DNA of 64,000 nucleotides from Nonomuraea aurantiaca (lineage in GTDB: Bacteria > Actinomycetota > Actinomycetes > Streptosporangiales > Streptosporangiaceae), in NCBI RefSeq assembly GCF_020215705.1, contig NZ_JAIWNB010000002.1, forward strand, positions 62,001-126,000, read 5' to 3'. Positions 7,220 to 15,470 of this stretch are shown in pieces (within the stretch, counting starts at the first letter, position 1; every line of letters begins with the position of its first letter). The position numbers were made by a program, and so were the translations under genes. The notes beneath the pieces were generated by a model. That model searched no databases, was not told the DNA's origin, and saw only the letters and a program-made list of their open reading frames with translations.

Positions 7220-9295
7220 ATGGCCGGCGAGCACGAACCGCGTTTGATGGGGTACGCCGACCGCTGGTCCGCCGTCCCCGGACAGCAGCTGATCCTGTAC
7301 GCCGGAGGCCCGCCGGGACCCGGGACCGTGGACCTCGTCGACCTGATCGACGAAGCCACCCGCACCCCGGCCGCACCGATCTCCCTCGCGCCACAACCCC
7401 TCAAGCCCGGCTCCTACCTGCAAGCCTCCCTCCCGGTGCCCGCCGGAGGGAGCGTCGCGCTGTGGATCCGCCCGCATCGGCTCGGCACCCGCCAGGTCGT
7501 GGCGGAACTGGGCACACCCGGCTGGCGACTGCTGCTCGCGCTGGACGAGGAGAACCGGGCCGAGGCGAGGGTGGAGACGACCTCGGGACTCGTGAGCTGC
7601 CACGGGGACGTCGTTCAGCGGGGATCCTGGTCGCTGCTGGTGGCGGCCTGGGCGGCGACGCCGTCGATGACCACTGTCCATCTGGCCGACGGCCGCGCTC
7701 CCGGCGTGAGTGCGCGGGCCGCGGGCCTGACGCTGCCGCACGGGACCGGAGAGCTGCGGCTCGGCGCGGACTCCTTCGTGGGGCGGATCGCCCTGCCGAT
7801 GCTGACGAGCAGCCTGATCACCACATGCGCTCCGCTGCTCGACCTGACCACCGGTCCCGAGCTGCTCAAGCACGTCGGCGCGGACGTCGTGGCCCTCTGG
7901 GACGCCTCCATCGACCCGGGCGCCGTCCTCGTCACCGACATCAGCGGGAACGGCCATCACGCCCGCGCCGTCAACCGGCCACTCGCCGGGCTGATCGGGC
8001 CGGGAAACGGCACGGACCGCACCGCCGTACAGCTGAGTCCTGAAGACCTCGACGACGCCCGATGGAAAGAGACGTGCGCGCTGACCATCCCCGAAGAGAC
8101 GACCTCCACCGTGCTCGGCATCCGCCTGCGGACCCGGAGCCAGTCCTGCGTCATCCCGGTGGTCGTCCGTCCCGCCGGACCGGTTCGCGGCCCGGTCGCG
8201 GTCGTCCTGCCCACCTTCACCTACCTGGCCTACGCCAACCACCGCCAGCTCAGCGAGGCCGAGTACTTCGGGGACTACTCGCGGGTGACCGACCGCGGGA
8301 TCACGCTCTCGCCGACGGACGTCTACCTCAACGAGCACCGGGAGCTCGGGCTGTCGCTGTACGACCAGCGGCAGGAGGGCGGCCCCGTCTACTACTCCTC
8401 CGGGCGCCGCCCCGTGCTGAACTTCACCGCCGACTACCGCTGGTGGATGACCGGAGCGCCGCGGCACTTCGCCGCCGACATCCTGCTCCTGCGCTGGCTG
8501 CGGTCGGAGGGGCTCACCTTCGACGTCCTCACGGACGAGGACGTGCACGCAGGCGGAGCCGACCTGCTCGCCGGCTACCGCGTCGTCATGACCGGCAGCC
8601 ACCCCGAGTACATCAGCGCGCCGGAGCGCGCGGCCGTGAGCGCGTACGTATCCGGCGGCGGACGGCTGATGTACCTCGGCGGCAACGGGTTCTACTGGGT
8701 GACCGGCGTCGATCCCCGCCACCCCCACGCCATCGAGGTCCGCCGCGGCCACGCCGGCGACTGGTGGGACAACGCGCCGGGCGAGGACGTCCTCACCTCC
8801 ACCGGCGAGCCCGGCGGGCTCTGGCGGCACCGGGGCCTGGCACCACAGGAACTCCTCGGCGTCGGCTTCGCCGCCCAAGGCTGGGGGCCGGCACCCGGCT
8901 ACACCCGCCTGCCCGACAGCTACCGCGACGACGCGTCCTGGATCTTCGCCTGTGTCGAGGCGGACCCCGTGGGCTGCTGCGGGCTCGCGCTCGGCGGAGC
9001 GGCCGGAGACGAGATCGACCGCGCCGCGCCAGAGCTCGGCACCCCGCCCGGCACCCTGCTGCTGGCCACCTCCGCGGGCGGGCACAGCCACCATTACCGG
9101 CCGGCCACCGAGGAGGCCGCGCTCGGCGGACATACCGTCCGCGCCGACATGACCCTGCGACGGCTCGGCAACGGCGGTGCGGTGTTCTCGACCGGATCCA
9201 TCAACTGGGTTGCCAGCCTCGCCTGCTGCGACGGCGACATAAGGCGAATCACCCGAAACGTCCTGTCCCGATTCCTGCTCTCCCCGCCCCCGTGA
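7220..9295 (+). CDS. N,N-dimethylformamidase large-subunit-like protein
   Basis: This 691-residue protein resembles the large (beta) subunit of N,N-dimethylformamidase, an iron-dependent amidohydrolase. It opens with the family's GYADRWSAVPGQQL segment, has a jelly-roll/LamG-like middle, and ends in a ThuA/glutamine-amidotransferase-like domain (GYRVVMTGSHPEYIS and GGGRLMYLGGNGFYW). Known DMFase uses two Tyr and one Glu for iron; Tyr-rich YYSSGRRP and ADYRWWMTG are candidates but were not aligned. DMFase needs a small subunit, and none is visible here. The ATG at 7220 is chosen because GAGGAGG (7202-7208) would overlap a GTG at 7208. Removal of a formyl or amide group from an imported compound is inferred. 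Confidence 0.75.
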   Translation: MAGEHEPRLMGYADRWSAVPGQQLILYAGGPPGPGTVDLVDLIDEATRTPAAPISLAPQPLKPGSYLQASLPVPAGGSVALWIRPHRLGTRQVVAELGTPGWRLLLALDEENRAEARVETTSGLVSCHGDVVQRGSWSLLVAAWAATPSMTTVHLADGRAPGVSARAAGLTLPHGTGELRLGADSFVGRIALPMLTSSLITTCAPLLDLTTGPELLKHVGADVVALWDASIDPGAVLVTDISGNGHHARAVNRPLAGLIGPGNGTDRTAVQLSPEDLDDARWKETCALTIPEETTSTVLGIRLRTRSQSCVIPVVVRPAGPVRGPVAVVLPTFTYLAYANHRQLSEAEYFGDYSRVTDRGITLSPTDVYLNEHRELGLSLYDQRQEGGPVYYSSGRRPVLNFTADYRWWMTGAPRHFAADILLLRWLRSEGLTFDVLTDEDVHAGGADLLAGYRVVMTGSHPEYISAPERAAVSAYVSGGGRLMYLGGNGFYWVTGVDPRHPHAIEVRRGHAGDWWDNAPGEDVLTSTGEPGGLWRHRGLAPQELLGVGFAAQGWGPAPGYTRLPDSYRDDASWIFACVEADPVGCCGLALGGAAGDEIDRAAPELGTPPGTLLLATSAGGHSHHYRPATEEAALGGHTVRADMTLRRLGNGGAVFSTGSINWVASLACCDGDIRRITRNVLSRFLLSPPP

Positions 9296-9306
9296 GGAGG
9301 AGTGAC

Positions 9307-10218
9307 ATGACCGACGTCAGCGAGCGGCACATTGGCTACCCCTATCCCGACAAGGCGAGCGACCTCACCGATGAGCAGCTGTCCATGCCCGCGGAAGACC
9401 TCGCGGCGATCGCCCGCCACCCCCTGACCGTGTACGCGGACACCACCGAGCTCTATCACCGGCTGGCCCGCGAGATGGCCGACGAGCTGCGCGCGAACAA
9501 CATGCGCGGCGAACGCACCCGCTGGATCCTCCCTGTCGGCCCCAAGGCGCAGTACCCCATCCTCGCCCGCATCTGCAATCAGGAGCGCATCAGCTGGACC
9601 GAGGTGTTCGCCTTCCACATGGACGAGTTCCTCGACTGGCAGGGCCGGCCCGTGGACCCGTCGCACCCCTTCAGTTTCCGCGGCTACTGCGACCGCAACC
9701 TCTACCAGCTGCTCGACCCCGATCTGCGGCCCCACCCCGACAACGTCATCTACCCGGACGTCTTCGATCCCGACGCCTACGGTGAGCGCCTGCGGCAGGT
9801 GGGCGGCGCCGACACCTGCTTCGCGGGATTCGGCTACCGGGGACATCTGGCCTTCAACGAGCCGCCGACGACGCGCTGGCACCACTACGGCCTGGAAGAG
9901 TTCGCCGCCTCGACCACGCGCATCGTCCCGCTGCTCGACGACACGATCATGGCCCTCTCCCACCGGGTGACCGGCGGCTACACCCAAGCCATTCCCCGCA
10001 TGGCCATCACCCTGGGCATGTCGGAGATCCTGTCGGCCCGCAGGCTGCACCTCATCACCGACGGAGGCGCCTGGAAACGCTACATCGTGCGGGTTCTCCT
10101 GCTCACCACCGAACCCGAGGTACAGCTCCCGGTCACCCTCGCGCATCGCCACCCCAACGTGCACGTGAGCGTGGACGCCGACAGCATCGCCCCCTGCGCG
10201 TTGGGGCTCGGCTCATGA
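9307..10218 (+). CDS. Glucosamine-6-phosphate isomerase/deaminase-like protein (NagB family)
   Basis: The protein (303 residues) belongs to the NagB/6-phosphogluconolactonase family, which isomerises and deaminates amino-sugar phosphates. Visible motifs are the catalytic HMDEF near residue 109 (NagB: MDEY) and GFGYRGHLAFNEPP near 176, close to NagB GxGxxGHIAFNEP. It is longer than E. coli NagB (266), with an N-terminal extension. It lies 11 bases after the DMFase-like gene and overlaps the PfkB gene as ATGA. A PfkB kinase followed by a NagB-like deaminase would suit catabolism of an amino-sugar released from a conjugate; the true substrate is unknown. Confidence 0.82.
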   Translation: MTDVSERHIGYPYPDKASDLTDEQLSMPAEDLAAIARHPLTVYADTTELYHRLAREMADELRANNMRGERTRWILPVGPKAQYPILARICNQERISWTEVFAFHMDEFLDWQGRPVDPSHPFSFRGYCDRNLYQLLDPDLRPHPDNVIYPDVFDPDAYGERLRQVGGADTCFAGFGYRGHLAFNEPPTTRWHHYGLEEFAASTTRIVPLLDDTIMALSHRVTGGYTQAIPRMAITLGMSEILSARRLHLITDGGAWKRYIVRVLLLTTEPEVQLPVTLAHRHPNVHVSVDADSIAPCALGLGS

Positions 10219-11249
10219 CCGTGCTCGCCATCGGCGCCTACACCGTGGACCTCTACATGTTCGGCGACCACCTGCCGGCCACGGGGGAAAGCGTCGACGC
10301 CGTCGACTACGCCACCGCGCACGGCGGCAAGGCGGCGAACGTAGCGGTCGCGTCGGCCCGGCTGGGCGCTCCCACCCGCTTCGTCGGCTGCCTGGGAGAC
10401 GACACGGACCGGCTGACGGCGCTGGCCGCGCTGCGCGCCGACGGCGTCGAGGTCGGCGACTGCGCCACGGCCGACGGCATCGCGACCGGGCGCAGCTTCG
10501 TCTATGTCGACGCCCATGGTCAGCAGATCGTCATGACCTGGCCCGGGGCGGCGAATCTCCTTCCCCCTTCCCGGGCGGCCGCCACAGTGGCCGGGCTGCC
10601 CGGCACTTCCGTGCTCGTCCTGCAGGGCGAGATCCCCGTGGCGACCTCGTCCGCGGCGGCCGCCGCCGCCTCGCCGGACGTGCGCGTCCTGCTCAACCCC
10701 AGCCCGGCCGGACCGTTCCTCAGCGAAACCGGAGAGGACCTGCTCAGCCGGGCCGACGTGCTGGTGCTCAACGAGAGCGAGCTGTCCGCGCTGGCTCTGT
10801 CGGGGCCGGCTCTGTCGGAGTCGGCCCTGTCGGGGCCGGCTCTGTCGGAGTCGGCCCTGTCGGAGTCGGCGCTGTCGGAGCCGGCTCTGTCCGGGTCGGC
10901 TGAGGACGCGCGACAGGCGGTGGAGTGCCTGCGCCGCAGAACCAGGGGACGCACCGTGATCGTCACCCGGGGCGAGCAAGGTGCCGAGATCACCGACGAC
11001 CACGGCACTATGCTGATCGACGTACCCAGCGTGAACGCTGTGGATACGACCGGCGCGGGTGACGCTTTCACCGGGGCCCTGGCGGCCGCCCTCTGCACCG
11101 GCGCGAGCCTGGCGCAAGGAGTCCGCCTCGCCTGCCGGGTGGCAGCCGTCTCGGTCACGCGCCGGTTCTGTGCTCCCAGTTATCCATCGGCCGCAGAGCT
11201 CGGTGTCGCTCCGCTCCAAGGTGCGCCCGGGCAGGAGAGAACCACGTGA
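10215..11249 (+). CDS. PfkB/ribokinase-family sugar kinase with tandem-repeat insertion
   Basis: This 344-residue PfkB kinase phosphorylates a sugar or nucleoside with ATP. Family signatures are GGKAANVAVASARLG near residue 37 and the catalytic DTTGAGDAF near 278, whose Asp is the base. The Mg-binding NxxE region (NESE) is followed by an insertion of Leu-Ser-Glu-Ser-Ala / Leu-Ser-Gly-Pro-Ala pentapeptides encoded by a 15-bp repeat. The insert is in frame and should extend a surface loop. The gene is coupled to NagB-like and GntR neighbours by ATGA and GTGA overlaps. Nucleoside import plus a nucleoside hydrolase make ribose or a modified sugar a likely substrate. Confidence 0.88.
   Translation: MTVLAIGAYTVDLYMFGDHLPATGESVDAVDYATAHGGKAANVAVASARLGAPTRFVGCLGDDTDRLTALAALRADGVEVGDCATADGIATGRSFVYVDAHGQQIVMTWPGAANLLPPSRAAATVAGLPGTSVLVLQGEIPVATSSAAAAAASPDVRVLLNPSPAGPFLSETGEDLLSRADVLVLNESELSALALSGPALSESALSGPALSESALSESALSEPALSGSAEDARQAVECLRRRTRGRTVIVTRGEQGAEITDDHGTMLIDVPSVNAVDTTGAGDAFTGALAAALCTGASLAQGVRLACRVAAVSVTRRFCAPSYPSAAELGVAPLQGAPGQERTT
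10794..10898 (+). repeat. 15-bp coding minisatellite, 7 units
   Basis: Seven consecutive 15-base units of the form GCTCTGTCGGAGTCG or GCCCTGTCGGGGCCG lie inside the PfkB gene and keep the frame. Units differ by one to three bases and alternate between two subtypes, which suggests duplication of 30-base dimers. Copy-number change would alter loop length without frameshift. Confidence 0.95.
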
Positions 11250-11971
11250 CACGACGACAACCCACTCTCGCCATACAGGTACGCGATCGGCTCCACGCGC
11301 TGATCGTCGAACAGGGGCTGCGCCCCGGGGACAGGCTGCCCTCGGAGAACGAGCTCATCACCCTCTTCGACGTCGGCCGTACCAGCATCAGAGAAGCGTT
11401 CAAGCTCCTGGAGCAGGAAGGACTCATCCAGTCCCGCCACGGCGACGGCCGGTATCTCACCGCTCAGCCCAGCCTGGACCGCCCGCTGACCCGCCTCGAA
11501 GGTGTGACGGAGATGCTGGCCAGTCGCGGCTACACCGGCGTCAACACGGTGCTGGACATCGCGGCGACGGAACCGGACCGCAACCAGCGCGAACTGCTGC
11601 AGCTCCCCGGCAGCGAGGCCATCGTCCGGCTGGAGCGGCTGCGCCGGTACCAGGACGACGCGCTGCTCTACTCGATCGACCTGTTCCCCCGCTCGCTCAT
11701 CGGCCGTCCGCTGGACGAGGTGGACTGGACCGGGTCGCTGTTCCAGCTGCTCACCGAGTACGGCCACAACATCGCGTACGCGATCACCCAGGTCCGCGCC
11801 GTCACCCTCAGCCAGGCACAGGCGGACCGCATCGGCAGCCTCGAAGCCGGCGGCGCGTGGCTGCTGCTGATCCAGACCCACCACGACAGCGCGGGACGGC
11901 CGCTGCTGTACTCCCAGGACTACCACCGGGGCACCGACTTCTCCTTCCACCTGGTGAGGCACCGTGACTGA
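11246..11971 (+). CDS. GntR-family regulator, HutC/UTRA type
   Basis: This 241-residue regulator has an N-terminal winged-helix GntR domain (GDRLPSENEL, then FDVGRTSIREAFKLL) and a C-terminal UTRA ligand-binding domain, which in HutC/NagR relatives senses sugar phosphates or small metabolites. The GTG start overlaps the PfkB stop (GTGA), and its end overlaps the nucleoside hydrolase start. Embedding in the operon suggests autoregulation, perhaps through the dyad at 3753-3767; that link is inferred. Confidence 0.9.
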   Translation: MTRRQPTLAIQVRDRLHALIVEQGLRPGDRLPSENELITLFDVGRTSIREAFKLLEQEGLIQSRHGDGRYLTAQPSLDRPLTRLEGVTEMLASRGYTGVNTVLDIAATEPDRNQRELLQLPGSEAIVRLERLRRYQDDALLYSIDLFPRSLIGRPLDEVDWTGSLFQLLTEYGHNIAYAITQVRAVTLSQAQADRIGSLEAGGAWLLLIQTHHDSAGRPLLYSQDYHRGTDFSFHLVRHRD

Positions 11972-12920
11972 CACCTCGCGACGCCGTCAGGTGCTGTTCG
12001 ATCAGGACGGCGCGCCGGACGACCTGCTGTCGCTCCTCCTGCTGACCCAGTACGACAACATCGACCTGCGCGGAGTCGCGGTGACCCCCGCCGACTGCCT
12101 TCCCCGGCCGGCCCTGTCGGCCACCCACAAGATCCTCGACCTGGTGGGCAGGGACGTGCCGACGGCCGTGGGCGTGCTGCCCGGACGCAACCCGTTCCCT
12201 CTCGCCTGGCGGATCGACGCCCTGCGGGCGGACGCGTTACCCGTGCTCAATCAGCGGGATCAGCGCACCCGCGCGGACGCGCTGCCCGCGCACGAACAGC
12301 TCGCCACCTGGCTCATGCGGGCTCCGGCTCCCGTCACCGTGCTCGCCACCGGCCCGCTGACCAACCTCGCCTGGTGCCTCGATCACCACCCGCACGTCGA
12401 GTCGCGCATCGAGGAGGTGGTCTTCATGGGCGGCGCGCTCGACGTCGCGGGCAACGTCAGACAGCCGGACCACGACGGCAGCGCGGAATGGAACGTCTTC
12501 TGGGACCCCGACGCCCTCAAGCGCGTCTTCGACTCCTCCGTCCCCATCACCATGTTCCCGCTGGACGTGACCAACCGTGTGCCGGTGACCCTCGACTTCG
12601 TCCGGGCCTTCGGCCGCCACTATGGGTGGCACGTCAGTGACCTGGCCGGATCGCTGCTCGCGCTGACGTTCGGCACCCTGGAGACCACCGGCCTGCCGTA
12701 CTGCTGCTGGGACAGCCTGACCACCTCCTACCTGGCCGAACCCGACATCTGCACGTTCGAGACAGTGCGCTGCGACGTGATCACCCGAGGAGAGAGCCAG
12801 GGGCGGATCGTCCAGACCCCCGGCGGGCGGCCCGTCAGATGCGCACGCGCGGTCGACGCCGACCGGTTCTACCAGCACTTCCTCGACACACTCACCCCAG
12901 GTGAGCCATCGAGTTCCTGA
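11964..12920 (+). CDS. Inosine/uridine-preferring nucleoside hydrolase-like protein
   Basis: The 318-residue protein belongs to the IUNH family, which uses Ca2+ to hydrolyse the N-glycosidic bond of ribonucleosides. The metal-binding N-terminus reads DQDGAPDDLLS where the classic motif is DTDPGIDDA: the Asp set is kept, while the bases between it differ. Further family features are LATGPLTNLAWCL and the MGGALDVAGN stretch, with WNVFWDPDA as the metal/substrate site. It is the last gene of the long operon and overlaps GntR by 8 bases. Splitting an imported nucleoside into base and sugar for the PfkB kinase is the natural reading. Confidence 0.85.
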   Translation: MTDTSRRRQVLFDQDGAPDDLLSLLLLTQYDNIDLRGVAVTPADCLPRPALSATHKILDLVGRDVPTAVGVLPGRNPFPLAWRIDALRADALPVLNQRDQRTRADALPAHEQLATWLMRAPAPVTVLATGPLTNLAWCLDHHPHVESRIEEVVFMGGALDVAGNVRQPDHDGSAEWNVFWDPDALKRVFDSSVPITMFPLDVTNRVPVTLDFVRAFGRHYGWHVSDLAGSLLALTFGTLETTGLPYCCWDSLTTSYLAEPDICTFETVRCDVITRGESQGRIVQTPGGRPVRCARAVDADRFYQHFLDTLTPGEPSSS

Positions 12921-12968
12921 CCTTGTCCGGGATCCGCGGTTCATGGATCAAGCAGAGAGGATCATGCG

Positions 12969-13646
12969 ATGAGTACCAGAACATTGGAGGTCACCAAGTC
13001 GTACCCGGCCCTCCTTCCCGGTCGCCGACCAGGGTGCTCCAAGCTGTCGGTCTTCTGCCTCGCCATGGACGAGGTCTCCTATTACGGGCTGCCCCTGCTG
13101 CTCATGAAAGTGCCGAACGTCGCCAAGGCCGCGGTCGCGCGGAGCGCGGCGGAGGCCAGATCGCGACTTGCCGGCGAGGAATTCGACGTGGCGGTGATAC
13201 CGCTCACCTCGTTGCCGGAAGTGCTGGACGGCGCTCCCCGGCGAAACAACCCGCGGATATTGGCCCTCGTGCGGGAGCAAGGAGAGATCGTCTCACGCCT
13301 CGCCTGGAGACACGGCGTGGCCGGCTGCCTCCTTTGGGACGAGATCAATGTCGCCAGCCTGGCCCGCACCTTCGACCGGCTGCTCCGCGGCGAGGTGCCC
13401 ACCGCGGCGCACGGCCCGGAGACACATCTGAACGGAAGGTTGACCGAGCGGGAGCGCTTCGTGCTGACCCTGCTGCTGCGGGGGATGAGCAACCACCAGA
13501 TCGGCCGGGCCATGGGGATATCCATCCACGGCGTCAAACGTCATGTCTCGAACCTGCTGGTGAAGTTCAACTGCTCCAACCGGACGGAGGTGGCCCTGGT
13601 CGCCCAGCGGCTGGGGCTGGATTCCACCCCCCGAAAGGCCATATGA
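12969..13646 (+). CDS. LuxR-type transcriptional regulator
   Basis: This 225-residue regulator has a C-terminal LuxR/NarL helix-turn-helix: LTERERFVLTLLLRGMSNHQ with IGRAMGISIHGVKRHVS is clear. The N-terminal 130 residues resemble a receiver domain in layout (DVAVIPLTSLPE strand and following), but the classic acidic pocket and phosphorylated Asp are not evident, so it may respond to a ligand or be constitutive. GAGAGGA precedes the ATG. It stands between the nucleoside operon and the oxygenase-like gene and could control either. Confidence 0.8.
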   Translation: MSTRTLEVTKSYPALLPGRRPGCSKLSVFCLAMDEVSYYGLPLLLMKVPNVAKAAVARSAAEARSRLAGEEFDVAVIPLTSLPEVLDGAPRRNNPRILALVREQGEIVSRLAWRHGVAGCLLWDEINVASLARTFDRLLRGEVPTAAHGPETHLNGRLTERERFVLTLLLRGMSNHQIGRAMGISIHGVKRHVSNLLVKFNCSNRTEVALVAQRLGLDSTPRKAI

Positions 13647-13696
13647 GCATTACTGGAATTGATCCGCTTTATTCGCGTCCCAAAAATATGTTTTCC

Positions 13697-13724
13697 TTGA
13701 CTGCCTCAATGAAAGGGATAAACT
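13697..13724 (+). promoter_or_regulatory. Candidate promoter for the 2OG oxygenase-like gene
   Basis: The 114-base gap after the LuxR-type gene is unusually AT-rich. It contains TTGACT (13697-13702), a 16-base spacer and TAAACT (13719-13724), with the oxygenase start 36 bases further on. This suggests separate transcription of that gene. Confidence 0.5.
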
Positions 13725-13760
13725 GCAAACAGGAAACGGTCATCGAGAAGTGGAGTGACA

Positions 13761-14702
13761 ATGGAAGTCCCTCTCCTGGAACTCAGCGGTCGCGTTCCCA
13801 CGGTAAGGCTGCCGGAAATCGAGGCGGACATGACGTCCGCCACGGAAGCCATCAGGTCACAGCTGACCGGATGGGGATTCATGGCCGCGGAGGTTCCTGG
13901 TATCGGCGCCCGTGTCGAGACCATGATGAACGAATTCGCCGCGGCCTGCGCGTCGACCGAGCCGCGGCTTTCCGATTACACGCACACAGCCGTGCCGCAA
14001 TTAGGCGTCGGCGGCACCCACGGGTTCTTCCCGTACAATTCGGAGATTCCCCGGCTGGCCAACGGCGTGCCGGATCCCAAGGAATTCATTCACGTCAGCG
14101 GAGCCATGATCTCCGACCAGCCGCCCGGCGCCGGAGACCTCATTCGCACCTTCCCGGCCTTCGGCACCGCCGCCACCGAGGTGTTCGACATCGCGTTCAG
14201 GTTGATCTCCCGCTTCGGCGAGGTCGTACGCGGCATGCTGCCGGCCGGCACCCCCGAGCTGGAGCTGTCGCGTGACGCGACGAACCTGCGGGTGATCAAC
14301 TACAGGGACGTGGGCGACCGCCGGGTGCTGGCGCACGAGCACTCGGGGATCCAGATGCTCGGCCTCCAGCTTCCCCCCTCCGACCAGGGCCTGCAGTACG
14401 TCCTGCATGACGGCACCTGGGTCGAGCCGGTGATCGCCAAGACCGACGTGGTCCTGTGCAACATCGGCCGCATGCTGACGAGCGCCTCCGACGGACGTTT
14501 CCGGCCGTCCACGCATCGCGTGCACACGCGGCCCATGCCCGCGGGCTACCGGCGGCTGTCGTCCGTGCTCTTCGCCTACCCGCCGCACAAGGCCCGGCAG
14601 TGGAAGATGGTGGACGGCGAGCTGATGACCCTGAACGCGACGTGGGGCGACTTCATCGAGAACAGATTCCAGGGCTTGGGAAAGTCGTCACCCGAGTCCT
14701 GA
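13761..14702 (+). CDS. 2OG-Fe(II) oxygenase-like protein (IPNS-type fold) with altered metal triad
   Basis: This 313-residue protein resembles the isopenicillin N synthase/2-oxoglutarate oxygenase group. The C-terminal core has the distal His in THRV (His252) and the RxS co-substrate motif RLS (Arg265-Ser267), with normal spacing of about 60 residues from the first His. The HxD part of the facial triad instead reads His192-Glu-His194, within AHEHSG. A His in place of Asp is rare and could give a three-His metal site or an inactive one. The ATG at 13761 is preferred to a GTG at 13755 because GGAG is correctly placed. It could tailor a metabolite of the neighbouring cluster; no substrate is evident. 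Confidence 0.8.
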   Translation: MEVPLLELSGRVPTVRLPEIEADMTSATEAIRSQLTGWGFMAAEVPGIGARVETMMNEFAAACASTEPRLSDYTHTAVPQLGVGGTHGFFPYNSEIPRLANGVPDPKEFIHVSGAMISDQPPGAGDLIRTFPAFGTAATEVFDIAFRLISRFGEVVRGMLPAGTPELELSRDATNLRVINYRDVGDRRVLAHEHSGIQMLGLQLPPSDQGLQYVLHDGTWVEPVIAKTDVVLCNIGRMLTSASDGRFRPSTHRVHTRPMPAGYRRLSSVLFAYPPHKARQWKMVDGELMTLNATWGDFIENRFQGLGKSSPES

Positions 14703-14815
14703 GCGGGGCCTTTGGGGCCGGTCGCCGGAGCGTCCGGGGCAGGGCCTTTGGGGCCCGGTCGCCGGAGCGTCCCGGGCAGGGGCTTTTGGGGGCCCGGTCG
14801 CCGGACGCGGCCGGG
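14703..14815. repeat. Three imperfect ~37-bp direct repeats between convergent genes
   Basis: The gap between the oxygenase-like gene and the convergent DUF1801 gene is filled by three copies of a unit built on GGGCCTTTGGGGCCCGGTCG followed by CCGGAGCGTCC, at about 14706-14739, 14740-14776 and 14777-14815. The third copy is the most diverged. GGGCC/GGCCC halves could form hairpins, so it may end transcription from both sides. Confidence 0.75.
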
Positions 14816-14819
14816 TCCC

Positions 14820-15305
14820 TCAGCCCGCCGCCCGCTTCACGAGCTCGCCGATCCGTGCCTCGTCCTCGGCGGTCAACGTCGTCAGGGCGAAGGCGGTCGG
14901 CCACATGGTGCCGTCGTCGAGGTTCGCCTGGTCGTTGAAGCCGAGCGTCGCGTATCTCGTCTTGAACTTCTGCGCGGGCTGGAAGAAGCAGACGATCTTG
15001 CCGTCCCTGGCGTAGGCCGGCATGCCGTACCACAGCTTCGGCGACAGCTCCGGCGCGTTGGCCTTGATGATGGCGTGCAGCCGCTGGCCGGTGGCGCGGT
15101 CCGGCTCCGACATCTCGGCGAGCTTCGCGAGCACCTCGCTCTCCCCGTCCGCCTTGGCCGAGCGCGAGCCGCGCCGGGCGGTCGCCTTGAGCTCCTTGGA
15201 GCGCTCCTTCATCGCGCTGCGCTCCTCCTCGGTGAACCCCTCGTACTTCTTGTTGGCCTCGGTGGCGGTTTTGGCGGTCTTGGCGGGCTGCTTGGCGGCG
15301 CTCAT
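14820..15305 (-). CDS. DUF1801/YdhG-type protein
   Basis: This 161-residue protein has a Lys/Ala-rich N-terminal tail and a C-terminal domain of the DUF1801/YdhG kind. Typical features are LWYGMPAYARDGKIVCFFQPAQ and KTRYATLGFND. The middle segment (EEERSAMKERSKELKATARRG) resembles the companion region seen in actinomycete members. Its biochemical role is unknown; some relatives are linked to iron-sulfur or stress functions, but nothing here confirms that. The start at 15305 has GGAAGG upstream; an upstream in-frame Met exists but lacks a site. Confidence 0.75.
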   Translation of the reverse strand: MSAAKQPAKTAKTATEANKKYEGFTEEERSAMKERSKELKATARRGSRSAKADGESEVLAKLAEMSEPDRATGQRLHAIIKANAPELSPKLWYGMPAYARDGKIVCFFQPAQKFKTRYATLGFNDQANLDDGTMWPTAFALTTLTAEDEARIGELVKRAAG

Positions 15306-15392
15306 GGCGAGCTTCCTTCCGTCTGGGTGACAGTTCGTCGGTGCGTTCCGACAGGAGCCATCTGACCATCGACGCGTCAAGGCCCGCACCGT

Positions 15393-15470
15393 CCGTGGGA
15401 CACCGTGGGACATCGGGAACGCGGCCTAGCTGCGGAAACGAGGGTCCGTTCCATCGTCGCGGGCTGGGAC
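15393..15470 (+). repeat. 78-bp inverted repeat, left copy
   Basis: This segment matches the reverse complement of 17721-17798 at 63 of 78 positions without gaps, and similarity stops sharply at both ends. It starts CCGTGGGACACCGTGGGAC and ends GCTGGGAC, with a shared GCTGCGGAAACGA core. It covers the last codons and the downstream edge of the NB-ARC gene. No flanking target duplication was seen. Confidence 0.9.

Noticed and set aside
10794..10898. Assembly artefact in the PfkB gene
   Set aside because: Units differ from one another by point changes and stay in frame, which is more like a genuine minisatellite, although long-read confirmation would help.
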